Part shown: positions 57,736 through 64,000 of the stretch, piece after piece | Layout: the number at the start of each line of letters is the position of its first letter | Position numbering within the stretch: the first letter of the stretch is position 1 | From: Phenylobacterium glaciei | GTDB lineage: Bacteria; Pseudomonadota; Alphaproteobacteria; Caulobacterales; Caulobacteraceae | Assembly: GCF_016772415.1 (NCBI RefSeq) | Contig: NZ_JAGSGD010000001.1 | Span: 434,001 to 498,000 of the forward strand | Length of the DNA: 64,000 nucleotides | Direction of reading: 5' to 3' | Notes under the pieces: generated by a model | Database searches by the model: none | Told to the model about the DNA's origin: nothing | Seen by the model: the letters and a program-made list of their open reading frames with translations, nothing else | Translations under genes and position numbers: made by a program

Positions 57736-58559
57736 GGACCGAGGACATCGATCTGGTGGTGCAGCTCTGCGCGGCGCGCGCGGGGCTCTTCGTCGACCCC
57801 GACAAGACCTACCTGCTGGAAAGCCGCCTGGGCCCGGTGGCCCGGCGTGAGAACTTCGGTTCCATCGACGACATGATCGCCGCCCTGCGCACCAAGCGCG
57901 AGGACCGGCTGGCCTGGGCGATCGTCGAGTGCATGGCCTCCAGCGAGACCGCCTTCTTCCGCGACCGCGCGCCCTTCAACCTGTTCCGCGACGAGATCCT
58001 GCCGACGCTCGCCCGGCTGCGCGACGGCGAGCCGATCCGCATCTGGAGCGCGGCCTGCGGGTCGGGGCAGGAAGTCTATTCCCTGGCCATGACCATCGAG
58101 GACCAGCGCGCCCTTATCCCCGGCGCCAAGCTGGAGCTGTTCGCCTCGGACCTTTCGGAGCGCGCCCTGGAAAAGGCCCAGAGCGGCCTCTACACCCAGT
58201 TCGAGATCCAGCGCGGCCTGCCGATCCGCCAGCTGGTGCGTCACTTCGAGAAGGCCGACGAGATGTGGGCGCTCGCGCCGCGCATCCGCCAGATGGTGCG
58301 CTGGCGGCGGATCAACCTGGTGGCCGACCTCTCGGCCGCCGGCCGGTTTGATGTGATCTTCTGCCGCTACGTTCTGAGCGCCCTGGTGGAGCCGATGCGC
58401 GCCCGCCTGCTGGAGAACCTCGCCCGCGCGCTGAGCCCTGACGGGTTCCTGTTCCTGGGACTGGGGGAGACCGCCACCGGCCTCTCCGAAGCCTTCCAGC
58501 CCGTCAGCGGGCGACCCGGGCTCTATGCCCGAAATCCTTCCTTTCGCGCCGCCGCCTGA
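57732..58559 (+). CDS. CheR-type protein-glutamate methyltransferase
   Basis: A 275-aa S-adenosylmethionine-dependent methyltransferase. The N-terminal helical domain (about 1-80) contains YLLESRLGPVAR and MASSETAFFRDRAPFNLF, and the SAM motif is IRIWSAACGSGQEVYSLAM. LFASDLSERALEKAQSGLY and FDVIFCRYVL complete the Rossmann domain. CheR enzymes methylate chemoreceptor glutamates, but no receptor, cheB or cheA lies here, so the target of this orphan is unknown. It is coupled to the CheY gene by a four-base overlap. Confidence 0.88.
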   Translation: MRTEDIDLVVQLCAARAGLFVDPDKTYLLESRLGPVARRENFGSIDDMIAALRTKREDRLAWAIVECMASSETAFFRDRAPFNLFRDEILPTLARLRDGEPIRIWSAACGSGQEVYSLAMTIEDQRALIPGAKLELFASDLSERALEKAQSGLYTQFEIQRGLPIRQLVRHFEKADEMWALAPRIRQMVRWRRINLVADLSAAGRFDVIFCRYVLSALVEPMRARLLENLARALSPDGFLFLGLGETATGLSEAFQPVSGRPGLYARNPSFRAAA

Positions 58560-58610
58560 CAAGCGGAGCCACACCACCTAGGATCAACCCGATCACCCGG
58601 GGGATTTCTG

Positions 58611-59237
58611 ATGTCCAAGCGCCTGCTGTCCGCCACCGCCGCCGTTCTGGCCGCCGCCCTGGCGTTGGCCAGTTGCAACAAGCCCAGCCAGGAGGCCAGC
58701 GCGCCGGTGTCGCCGGGCCTGCCGACCGCGCCGATCCCGCCGCCCGGGCCTGCGCCGGCGGCCACCCCCGTGGCGCACCTCACCGGCTTCTTCCACGAGC
58801 CCGGCCTGAACCTGTTCGGCTATTACTTCGCCAAGGCGCCGGTCCAGTTCGGCAATTTCAAGCTCCGCGAGCTGCACCTGGGCACGGCCGAGGAGTTCGC
58901 CAGCTACGAGAAGGGCCAGCGTATTTCGCCCAACTACGCGCCGGTGATGCTGGAGTTCGACGACGTCACCAGCCCGCAGCGGGAAAATGAGCTCGGCCAG
59001 CCCTATCACGAGGTCAGCCGCCGGGTTCTGCCCAAGGCCTACAAGGTTACCTCCGAACAGGTGAGTTTCTACGGCCAGGACGACGTGCTGGGCGAGGTCA
59101 GCTTCGAGGGCCAGCTGGACGCCAAGGCCCTGGAACGGGTGCGGGGCGGGGCGGCGGAGGAGCCGGTGCTGACCGGGGTGCTGAGCGCCATGGGCCAGAA
59201 GCTCAACCGCGCCTTCGTCTGGTTCGGCGGCGACTGA
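58611..59237 (+). CDS. Putative lipoprotein
   Basis: A 208-aa protein with a lipoprotein signal peptide (MSKRLLSATAAVLAAALALASC, lipobox LAS-C at C22). A Pro/Ala-rich linker (about 35-55) follows. The C-terminal domain starts HLTGFFHEPGLNLFGYYF and shows beta-type segments (NFKLRELHLGTAEEF, PVMLEFDDVTSPQ). The Asp-free +2 position (Asn) suggests outer-membrane sorting. The family is not recognised. It is convergent with an entericidin gene, with a bidirectional terminator between them. Confidence 0.75.
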   Translation: MSKRLLSATAAVLAAALALASCNKPSQEASAPVSPGLPTAPIPPPGPAPAATPVAHLTGFFHEPGLNLFGYYFAKAPVQFGNFKLRELHLGTAEEFASYEKGQRISPNYAPVMLEFDDVTSPQRENELGQPYHEVSRRVLPKAYKVTSEQVSFYGQDDVLGEVSFEGQLDAKALERVRGGAAEEPVLTGVLSAMGQKLNRAFVWFGGD

Positions 59238-59260
59238 GGTTAGAGCGCGTCTAGGCCACG

Positions 59261-59293
59261 GAAAACCCCGCCGCGGAGACCGCGACGGGGTTT
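59261..59293. terminator. Bidirectional terminator
   Basis: AAACCCCGCCGCGG pairs with CCGCGACGGGGTTT (one bulge), with an A-run on the left and TTT on the right. It serves the convergent lipoprotein and entericidin genes. Confidence 0.82.
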
Positions 59294-59321
59294 CGAGACC
59301 CTTGGTAGTGGGTCTGAAAGC

Positions 59322-59459
59322 TTAGTGCTTGGCGTCTTCGGCGGTGGAGGTCACGGCCGAACCGGCGGCCGAAACGTCACGGCCGGCGCCCGACAGGGTG
59401 TTGCAGGCGGAAATGGCGAAGGTGGCGGCCACGATGGCCAGCAGAGCGATCTTACGCAT
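59322..59459 (-). CDS. Entericidin A/B family lipoprotein
   Basis: A 45-aa lipoprotein, MRKIALLAIVAATFAISACN followed by TLSGAGRDVSAAGSAVTSTAEDAKH. The lipobox is SA-C at C19, and the mature CNTLSGAGRDV...AAGSAV pattern is typical of EcnA/EcnB. Family members are short cell-envelope peptides often induced in stationary phase. A SigT-type promoter (59503-59527) faces it, consistent with general stress control. The ribosome site is weak (CCCGGGGAGA about 10 bases upstream). Confidence 0.88.
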   Translation of the reverse strand: MRKIALLAIVAATFAISACNTLSGAGRDVSAAGSAVTSTAEDAKH

Positions 59460-59502
59460 TGGGTCTAGTCTCCCCGGGGGATTGTTGAACTTGCGGGAGA
59501 CG

Positions 59503-59527
59503 AACGGTCAGGCTGCCGCCTGGTTCC
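59503..59527 (-). promoter_or_regulatory. SigT (EcfG) promoter for the entericidin gene
   Basis: On the minus strand GGAAC (59527-59523), 16 bp, then CGTT (59506-59503) fit the EcfG consensus exactly. Transcription would start about 40 bp upstream of the ATG at 59459. The promoter lies over the last codons of phyK. Confidence 0.82.
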
Positions 59528-61232
59528 CTGATTGTGGCTCAGGCTTCACTGTATTTTCCACGCCGGGGGTCGGGAACATCAGACGGACGGTCACGCCACC
59601 GGCTTCGTTGCGCACCAGCTCGGTCCTGCCGCGCAGCTGACGGGCGAAGGCGGTCATCAGGGTGCGGCCCACGCCCGAGGCGGTGGCGACATCATGGGTG
59701 GAGGTTCCGTCGTCGCTGATGTCGAGTTCGGCCTCGTCGCCCCGCACCTTGAAGGTGACGATGAGCGTCCCGCCGCGGCCGGCGAAGGCGTGCTTCTGGG
59801 CGTTGGTGATGGCTTCCACGGCGAACAGGGCGAGCGGCGCCAGGCGGTCGGGGTCGATCACCAGGGCGTCGACGTGCATCTCGGTCTTCACCGGGGCGCC
59901 GTGCAGGGCGTCGGCGGCCACCAGCTGGGCGGTGAGCTCCTCCAGGAAGGGGCGCAGGTCGACCTTCTTCAGGTCGGGCCCCTGGTAGAGGGCGCGGTAG
60001 ATCAGGGCCAGGGCCGTGATCCGCTGGCGCGTGTCGGACATGGCGGCCCGGGCGGCGGGGTCGGTCAGCGCCCGTTGCTGCATGTTCAGAAGGGAGGAGA
60101 TGACCTGCAGGTTGTTCTTCACCCGGTGATGAATCTCGCGCATCAGCGCGTCCTTCTGGGCCAGGTTGTCACGCAGGGTGGCGTCGCGTCCGACGATGGC
60201 GTCGGCCATCTGCTCCAGGGTCTCAGCCAGGTCGCGGATTTCCGGCGGCGCCTGCTCGGCCTGGATCGGGCGAACGGTCAGCCGTCCCCGCGCGTAGAGG
60301 GCGGCGATCCGCTGCAGATAGGCGATCCAGCGGATCACCACCCGGTCAGTCACCACCAGCACCGCCAGCAGGGCCAGCACGAAGGAAAGGACCGGCAACA
60401 GCAGGCCGGTGAGCGGATTAAGCCGCGCCCAGGAGAACAGGCCCTGCGACTTGGCCGACAGGATCACATAGAGATCGTCGCCCACCAGGGGGGCGGCCGA
60501 ATAGACCCGGCGGTCGCCGCGCCGATCCTTGGCGTACCAGACCACCGAGCCCTTGGCGTTGGCCTTGGCGCGCCAGGCGGGCGGCAGGTCGGGGAAGGCC
60601 TGGCCATCGGTGAAGTTCATGTAGCGGCCCTGCTTGTCGGCCAGCGCCACCTCCGCCTCATCGGGCAGGGAGCGGTCGGCCAGACGCGGCGCGAGACTTT
60701 GCAGGGAGATCACCGCCACCAGGGCGCCGTCGAAGCCGACCCGGGGATCGGTGGCGCGAACCGCCGCCAGCAAGACAGGCTCCTTGGCGTAGAGCGCGCC
60801 GGGATCGCGGGTGACCACCAGGTTGTCGCCGGTCTGCAGTTGCTGGAACCAGGGCCGCTCGCCGCGGACCATATCGATCGGCACGTCGTGGGCGGCGCAG
60901 GCCACGCGGCCGCGGCGGTCGAAGCGGATCAGGTTCGAATAGCCGGGAATGCGCCGGGTCACCTCGGCCAGGCGCTGGGCGCACTGGAAGCCGACGGAGG
61001 CTGGCGTCAGGGTTTCCAGCAGGATGTCGGCCGCCTCCATGCGGGCGCGCGCCGTGGCGGCGCTGCGCTCAGCCGAGGCGGCGAGGTTCTGGCGCACGAT
61101 CTCGCCCTCGCGATGAAAGGCCATGGAGGACTGGATGGCGCCAAGGATCAGCACCGGCAACAGGGCGGCGGCGAGCGCGGCGGCGAGGCGCACCCGGATC
61201 GTCGATAATGAGCCCCAGGGGGATGTGATCAT
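59508..61232 (-). CDS. phyK: General stress response sensor histidine kinase PhyK
   Basis: A 574-aa membrane kinase of the HisKA_2/HWE type. Membrane helices are at about 15-33 and 276-296 and enclose a periplasmic Cache-like sensor domain. HAMP-like residues (about 297-345) precede the phospho-His region MREIHHRVKNNLQVISSLLNMQ (H368/H369). The ATPase part has LAPLALFAVEAITNAQKHAF and GVGRTLMTAFARQL. In Caulobacter PhyK activates PhyR under osmotic and oxidative stress. It lies 15 bp after sigT, giving the order nepR-sigT-phyK in one operon. Confidence 0.92.
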   Translation of the reverse strand: MITSPWGSLSTIRVRLAAALAAALLPVLILGAIQSSMAFHREGEIVRQNLAASAERSAATARARMEAADILLETLTPASVGFQCAQRLAEVTRRIPGYSNLIRFDRRGRVACAAHDVPIDMVRGERPWFQQLQTGDNLVVTRDPGALYAKEPVLLAAVRATDPRVGFDGALVAVISLQSLAPRLADRSLPDEAEVALADKQGRYMNFTDGQAFPDLPPAWRAKANAKGSVVWYAKDRRGDRRVYSAAPLVGDDLYVILSAKSQGLFSWARLNPLTGLLLPVLSFVLALLAVLVVTDRVVIRWIAYLQRIAALYARGRLTVRPIQAEQAPPEIRDLAETLEQMADAIVGRDATLRDNLAQKDALMREIHHRVKNNLQVISSLLNMQQRALTDPAARAAMSDTRQRITALALIYRALYQGPDLKKVDLRPFLEELTAQLVAADALHGAPVKTEMHVDALVIDPDRLAPLALFAVEAITNAQKHAFAGRGGTLIVTFKVRGDEAELDISDDGTSTHDVATASGVGRTLMTAFARQLRGRTELVRNEAGGVTVRLMFPTPGVENTVKPEPQSGNQAAA

Positions 61233-61247
61233 AGACTTGCCCGTCGC

Positions 61248-61850
61248 CTACCGGGCGCTTGAGAGCCGCTCCGCATCCGCGAGAATGGAGCGCATGGCGT
61301 CGCCGGCGGCTCCACCATCGCGCTCATAGGCGCCGTCGTCGAGGATCGCGTGCAGGGCGCGCCTTGCGCGGCTGACCCGGCTCTTCACGGTGCCGACCGC
61401 GCAGTTGCAAATTTCGGCGGCCTCCTCGTAGGCGAAGCCCCCCGCGCCCACCAGCACCAGGGCTTCGCGTTGCTCGGCGGGCAGCATGGCCAGGGACAGG
61501 CGCAGTTCGTCCAGGGCGACGGGCGCCTCGGGATCGTCCACCGCCACCAGGGTGCGCTCGGCCGCCTCCTGGTCGAGTTGAATCTGGCGCCAGGACCGAC
61601 GCTTCTCGGAATAGAACTGGTTGCGCAGGATCATGAAGGTCCAAGCCTTCATGTTGGTGCCCATCTGGAAGCTCTTGCGGGCGTCCCAGGCCTTCATCAT
61701 GGCGTCCTGCGCCAGATCGTCGGCGCCGGCCGGTTCGCCGGCCAGGGTGCGGGCGAAGGCGCGCAGGTGCGGGATCAGCTTGACCAGCTCACGCTTGAAC
61801 GCCTCGTCCTCCGCGGGTGAGCGGTCGGCGTTCTTATCGTCCCCCGACAT
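61248..61850 (-). CDS. sigT: ECF sigma factor SigT (EcfG)
   Basis: A 200-aa ECF15-type sigma factor directing the general stress response. Region 2 includes LRAFARTLAGEPAGADDLAQDAMMKAWDARKSF and MKAWTFMILRNQFYSEKR. Region 4 includes LAMLPAEQREALVLVGAGGFAYEEAAEICNCAVGTVKSRVSRARRAL. The linker is long and acidic. It would recognise GGAAC/CGTT promoters, of which four lie in this window. Its start codon shares one base with the nepR stop (TGATG), so expression of sigma and anti-sigma is coupled. Confidence 0.95.
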   Translation of the reverse strand: MSGDDKNADRSPAEDEAFKRELVKLIPHLRAFARTLAGEPAGADDLAQDAMMKAWDARKSFQMGTNMKAWTFMILRNQFYSEKRRSWRQIQLDQEAAERTLVAVDDPEAPVALDELRLSLAMLPAEQREALVLVGAGGFAYEEAAEICNCAVGTVKSRVSRARRALHAILDDGAYERDGGAAGDAMRSILADAERLSSAR

Positions 61851-62098
61851 CAGCCGTTCTCCGAGGAACGCTTGTCAGCCTTGCGAAGGATATCGAGGAA
61901 TTCGTCCGGGACGGGTTCGTTGACCACTTCGTCGAACATCTGGCGCAAACGCGCGCCGATCGCCTGTTGGCGGAGCCTGGCCTCGTCGAGGGCCATGGAG
62001 ACTTTCCGCCGGTCCTCATTGGGTGTGTGTTCAATCATGTCCTCGGCGCTCCGCTTGCGCGGGGCTTGCCCCCTCGATTGGTCATCGTCGCCCGTCAA
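61850..62098 (-). CDS. nepR: Anti-sigma factor NepR
   Basis: An 82-aa small protein that holds SigT inactive until phosphorylated PhyR takes it away by partner switching. The conserved helical core is ARLRQQAIGARLRQMFDEVVNEPVPDEFLDILRKAD. The N-terminal 20 residues are polar and presumably disordered. The TTG start at 62098 has a GGAG site seven bases upstream; an internal ATG (MIEHTPNEDRRK) would give a 62-aa form. The leader holds two palindromic repeats between this start and its SigT promoter. Confidence 0.92.
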   Translation of the reverse strand: MTGDDDQSRGQAPRKRSAEDMIEHTPNEDRRKVSMALDEARLRQQAIGARLRQMFDEVVNEPVPDEFLDILRKADKRSSENG

Positions 62099-62137
62099 CG
62101 CCCTGCTCCGGTTCCGGTTCCCATGATCTACCCCAGA

Positions 62138-62179
62138 ACCTTTTAGGATCAGATGAAATCTGATCGGTTCGAAAAGGTC
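62138..62179. repeat. Palindrome in the nepR leader, proximal
   Basis: ACCTTTTAGGATCAGAT pairs with ATCTGATCGGTTCGAAAAGGT around GAA. It is transcribed from the nepR promoter. Confidence 0.72.
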
Positions 62180-62191
62180 CTACTTCCTAGT

Positions 62192-62244
62192 TAGAGCGCG
62201 ACGGACGGGTTAACCGGCCTCCAACCAACCCTGACGCGCTCTAG
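62192..62244. repeat. Palindrome in the nepR leader, distal
   Basis: TAGAGCGCG and CGCGCTCTA arms flank a loop of about 33 bp. It is one of the CTAG-ended elements. Confidence 0.72.
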
Positions 62245-62253
62245 GATGAACAA

Positions 62254-62279
62254 AACGCACGCCCGCGGGAACCGGTTCC
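62254..62279 (-). promoter_or_regulatory. SigT promoter of nepR-sigT-phyK
   Basis: On the minus strand GGAAC (62279-62275), 17 bp, then CGTT (62257-62254). Its -35 is the right half of GGAACCGGTTCC. The predicted leader of nepR is about 150 bases. Confidence 0.8.
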
Positions 62280-62292
62280 CCACAGCGACGTT
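62268..62292 (+). promoter_or_regulatory. SigT promoter of phyR
   Basis: GGAAC (62268-62272), 16 bp, then CGTT (62289-62292), the EcfG consensus. Its -35 overlaps that of the nepR promoter in one palindrome. The phyR start is about 60 bp downstream of the expected transcript start. Confidence 0.88.
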
Positions 62293-62361
62293 TCCGGCGC
62301 TATGGTAAGCGCTGTCGGGGAGCCGAGGCGTTCGCGTGTTTCTTACGGGGAGGGTATCACC

Positions 62362-63156
62362 TTGAGTCTGCTAGCCCGACTGGCGCCGCATCTTCCTTAT
62401 GTGCGCCGATACGCCCGCGCCCTCACCGGCGATCAGACGACCGGGGACCACTATGTCCGCGTCGCGCTGGAGGCCCTGGCGGCCGGGGAGCGCACTCTGG
62501 AGGCGAACCTGACGCCTCGCGTGGCGCTCTACAATGTCTTCCACACCATCTGGCTCAGCACGGGCGCCAAGCTTGAGCCTCGCGACGGCGGCGTCACCGG
62601 CGACGACGCCAGCGGCCGCCTGATGCGAATCGCGCCGCGCTCGCGGCAGGCCTTCCTGCTCACCGCCCTGGAGGGCTTCACCCCCTCCGAGGCCGCCCAG
62701 ATCCTGGGCGCCGACTTCTCCGAGGTGGAGGGCCTGATCAGCCAAGCCCAGCAGGAAATCGACGCCGAACTGGCCACCGATGTCTTGATCATCGAGGATG
62801 AACCGGTGATCGCCGCCGACATCGAAGCCCTGGTCACCGAACTGGGTCACACGGTGGTCGACATCGCCGCCACCCGCACCGAGGCGGTGGACGCGGTGAA
62901 CCGCAAGGTGCCGGGCCTGGTTTTGGCCGATATCCAGCTGGCCGACGGCTCGTCGGGCATCGACGCGGTGAAGGACATCCTGGCCCGCTACGACGTGCCG
63001 GTGATCTTCATCACCGCCTTCCCTGAGCGTCTGCTGACCGGTGAGCGTCCGGAACCCACCTTCCTGATCACCAAGCCCTTCCAGCCGGAGACGGTGAAGG
63101 CGGCGATCGGCCAGGCGCTGTTCTTCCATCCCCGGAACGCCAAGCAAGCCGCCTAG
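62362..63156 (+). CDS. phyR: Anti-anti-sigma response regulator PhyR
   Basis: A 264-aa protein with an N-terminal sigma-like domain (about 1-130, MSLLARLAPHLPYVRRYARAL to GFTPSEAAQILGADFSEVEGLISQA) and a C-terminal receiver. The receiver has VLIIEDEPVIAADIEALV, phospho-Asp D190 in VLADIQLADGSSG, and Lys in FLITKPFQPE. After phosphorylation by PhyK the sigma-like domain binds NepR and frees SigT. The TTG start (62362) has GGGGAGGG seven bases upstream. A terminator follows after 20 bp. Confidence 0.95.
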   Translation: MSLLARLAPHLPYVRRYARALTGDQTTGDHYVRVALEALAAGERTLEANLTPRVALYNVFHTIWLSTGAKLEPRDGGVTGDDASGRLMRIAPRSRQAFLLTALEGFTPSEAAQILGADFSEVEGLISQAQQEIDAELATDVLIIEDEPVIAADIEALVTELGHTVVDIAATRTEAVDAVNRKVPGLVLADIQLADGSSGIDAVKDILARYDVPVIFITAFPERLLTGERPEPTFLITKPFQPETVKAAIGQALFFHPRNAKQAA

Positions 63157-63179
63157 ATATTCGAGCCGACAGCTTGAGC

Positions 63180-63204
63180 GGAACGCCGGCCTCGCGCCGG
63201 CGTT
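63180..63204 (+). promoter_or_regulatory. SigT promoter of the DUF1328 gene
   Basis: GGAAC (63180-63184), 16 bp, then CGTT (63201-63204). It is followed by the DUF1328 start at 63256. The same bases form the phyR terminator. Confidence 0.78.
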
Positions 63205-63206
63205 TT
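63182..63206 (+). terminator. Terminator of phyR, overlapping a SigT promoter
   Basis: AACGCCGGC (63182-63190) pairs perfectly with GCCGGCGTT (63196-63204) around CTCGC, followed by TTC. The stem is 9 bp. Confidence 0.75.
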
Positions 63207-63255
63207 CGTTTTCAGGCGTCCGCATCGGGGGCGCATCGTTTCCGGAGTTGATCGC

Positions 63256-63429
63256 ATGCTGGGTTGGGCCTTGACCTTCGCCGTTCTCGCCATCGTGGCG
63301 GGCCTCCTGGGCTTCGTGAGCCTGGCGGGTCTGGCCGCCACCGTGGCCAAGGTGCTGTTCGTCGTCTTCCTGGTGCTGCTGGTGGCGAGCTTCGTCATCC
63401 GCGCGGTGCGGGGACAGTCGGTTCTCTAG
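63256..63429 (+). CDS. DUF1328 family small membrane protein
   Basis: A 57-aa protein, [20 protein letters not shown] followed by [31 protein letters not shown]. It has two membrane helices with the Gly-rich GLLGF and the helix-connecting AATVAKVLF of DUF1328 (YtjA-like). Members are widespread, tiny and often tied to stress regulons, but their role is unknown. A SigT promoter lies upstream and a strong terminator (63451-63480) downstream, so it is a single-gene stress unit. Confidence 0.88.
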   Translation: MLGWALTFAVLAIVAGLLGFVSLAGLAATVAKVLFVVFLVLLVASFVIRAVRGQSVL

Positions 63430-63450
63430 CCGGGCCGGCATCCAGATATG

Positions 63451-63480
63451 AAAACGGCCGCCCGATGGGGCGGCCGTTTT
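63451..63480. terminator. Bidirectional terminator
   Basis: AAAACGGCCGCCC pairs with GGGCGGCCGTTTT around GATG. The perfect 13-bp stem serves the convergent DUF1328 and 63497 genes. Confidence 0.9.
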
Positions 63481-63496
63481 GCATTGGAGAGGCGAT

Positions 63497-63763
63497 CTAT
63501 CGCGGGGCGTCAGGCGTCTTCTGTAGAGTGTTCTCGGCCGGGGCGCCGGCGCTGAAGGCCTGGGCGTCGGCGGGCTGCTTGCCGTTGTTCACCTCGGTGG
63601 AGGCCAGGTTGTCGGCCTGCCAGGTCCAGGCGCCGAACAGGGCCATGGCGGCGAGCGCCGTGGAGACCAGCAGCACCCAGAAGACGTGACGCCCGAAGCG
63701 TCCCTGACGGGCGCGGGTGGCGTTGAGGACGGTATGGTCGGGATTACGATAGAGGACGGCCAT
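63497..63763 (-). CDS. Small single-pass membrane protein
   Basis: An 88-aa protein with a basic N-terminus (MAVLYRNPDHTVLNATRARQGRFGRH), one membrane helix (about 27-48, VFWVLLVSTALAAMALFGAW) and a polar C-terminal tail (NLASTEVNNGKQPADAQ...). The helix charge suggests the tail is periplasmic. An AAAGGAG ribosome site precedes the ATG. The family is not recognised. The gene follows 63781 by 17 bp, so the two form one unit whose promoter is outside the window. Confidence 0.65.
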   Translation of the reverse strand: MAVLYRNPDHTVLNATRARQGRFGRHVFWVLLVSTALAAMALFGAWTWQADNLASTEVNNGKQPADAQAFSAGAPAENTLQKTPDAPR

Positions 63764-63780
63764 CAGGTCGGCTCCTTTTA

Positions 63781-63987
63781 CTAGTTCGGGAAATAGCTGA
63801 ACGGACCGGGGGGAACCGGCCGGCTGGCGTCTTGGGCGGTGCTGAGCTGACCGATCAGGCCGCCGGCGAAGGCGATGCCGAGGATTACGGCGACGGCGGC
63901 CGAGCGGCGGCGCGCCTGGCGCTGGCGCTGGCTTGGCGCGGTGAAGAGGACAACCCCGCCATGGGGCGCTTCAAATCCACGGATCAT
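63781..63987 (-). CDS. Small single-pass membrane protein
   Basis: A 68-aa protein with a basic stretch (SQRQRQARRRSAA) before one membrane helix (about 30-48, VAVILGIAFAGGLIGQL) and a Pro-rich tail (SRPVPPGPFSYFPN). It is similar in plan to its downstream neighbour but not in sequence. The ATG at 63987 is 13 bp from the window edge, so a longer N-terminus or upstream gene cannot be excluded. The function is unknown. Confidence 0.58.
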   Translation of the reverse strand: MIRGFEAPHGGVVLFTAPSQRQRQARRRSAAVAVILGIAFAGGLIGQLSTAQDASRPVPPGPFSYFPN

Positions 63988-64000
63988 CTGGGGGGTCCCC

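Overview
This is a GC-rich chromosomal window from an alphaproteobacterium, almost certainly a member of the Caulobacteraceae. The placement rests on three things. There is a ChpT phosphotransferase gene beside a cheY/cheR pair and a complete PhyK-SigT-NepR-PhyR general stress response locus. There is an Entner-Doudoroff gene set. The intergenic palindromic repeats are of the kind common in this family. Phenylobacterium or a close relative is a guess, because zwf is not adjacent to pgl as it is in Caulobacter crescentus. Most of the window is core genome. The one clear mobile element is an IS110-type insertion sequence at the left end.

Layout: 1-1740 holds a partial histidine phosphatase and an IS110 element inserted in a palindromic repeat. 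1760-9301 holds xerC, DUF484, a transaldolase-family gene, priA, an MFS exporter and terC. 9302-15226 holds a CHAP protein, a CorA transporter, a pentapeptide-repeat protein, a crotonase, coq9 and divergent rpsU. 15487-21384 holds ftsH, folP, an SDR, thiD and a nucleotidyltransferase. 21394-27807 holds two hybrid histidine kinases, small envelope proteins and a DMT transporter. 28003-30831 is serC-serA behind a serC-type leader RNA. 31278-36783 is the LexA-boxed imuA-imuB-dnaE2 mutagenesis cassette. 36882-40189 holds an esterase, a sulfatase and a membrane protein. 40332-55363 is carbohydrate metabolism: otsB-otsA, zwf, a GH15 enzyme, pyk, a GT4/debranching-type pair, and pgl-edd-glk-eda. 55407-63987 holds cysQ, DUF3553, chpT, cheY-cheR, a lipoprotein, an entericidin, phyK-sigT-nepR, phyR, a DUF1328 gene and two small membrane proteins.

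The strongest new observation is at the left end. The IS110 element keeps a readable bridge RNA. A stem-loop at 531-581 carries one guide identical to the left target flank and one complementary to the right target flank. A second loop carries guides matching the element's own two ends. The interrupted target can be rebuilt exactly, around a CT core, from the opposite arm of the same palindrome.

The second strong observation is a dense set of SigT (EcfG) promoters, GGAAC-N16/17-CGTT. Two diverge from one shared GGAACCGGTTCC palindrome to drive nepR-sigT-phyK and phyR. One sits inside the 3' end of phyK and faces an entericidin gene. One is embedded in the terminator hairpin after phyR and faces a DUF1328 gene. 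Several palindromic repeat families also occur: one lies in frame inside imuB, one is a nearly perfect 138-bp pair, and several supply the TAG stop codon of the gene they abut. All assignments were made by reading the sequence; no searches were run.
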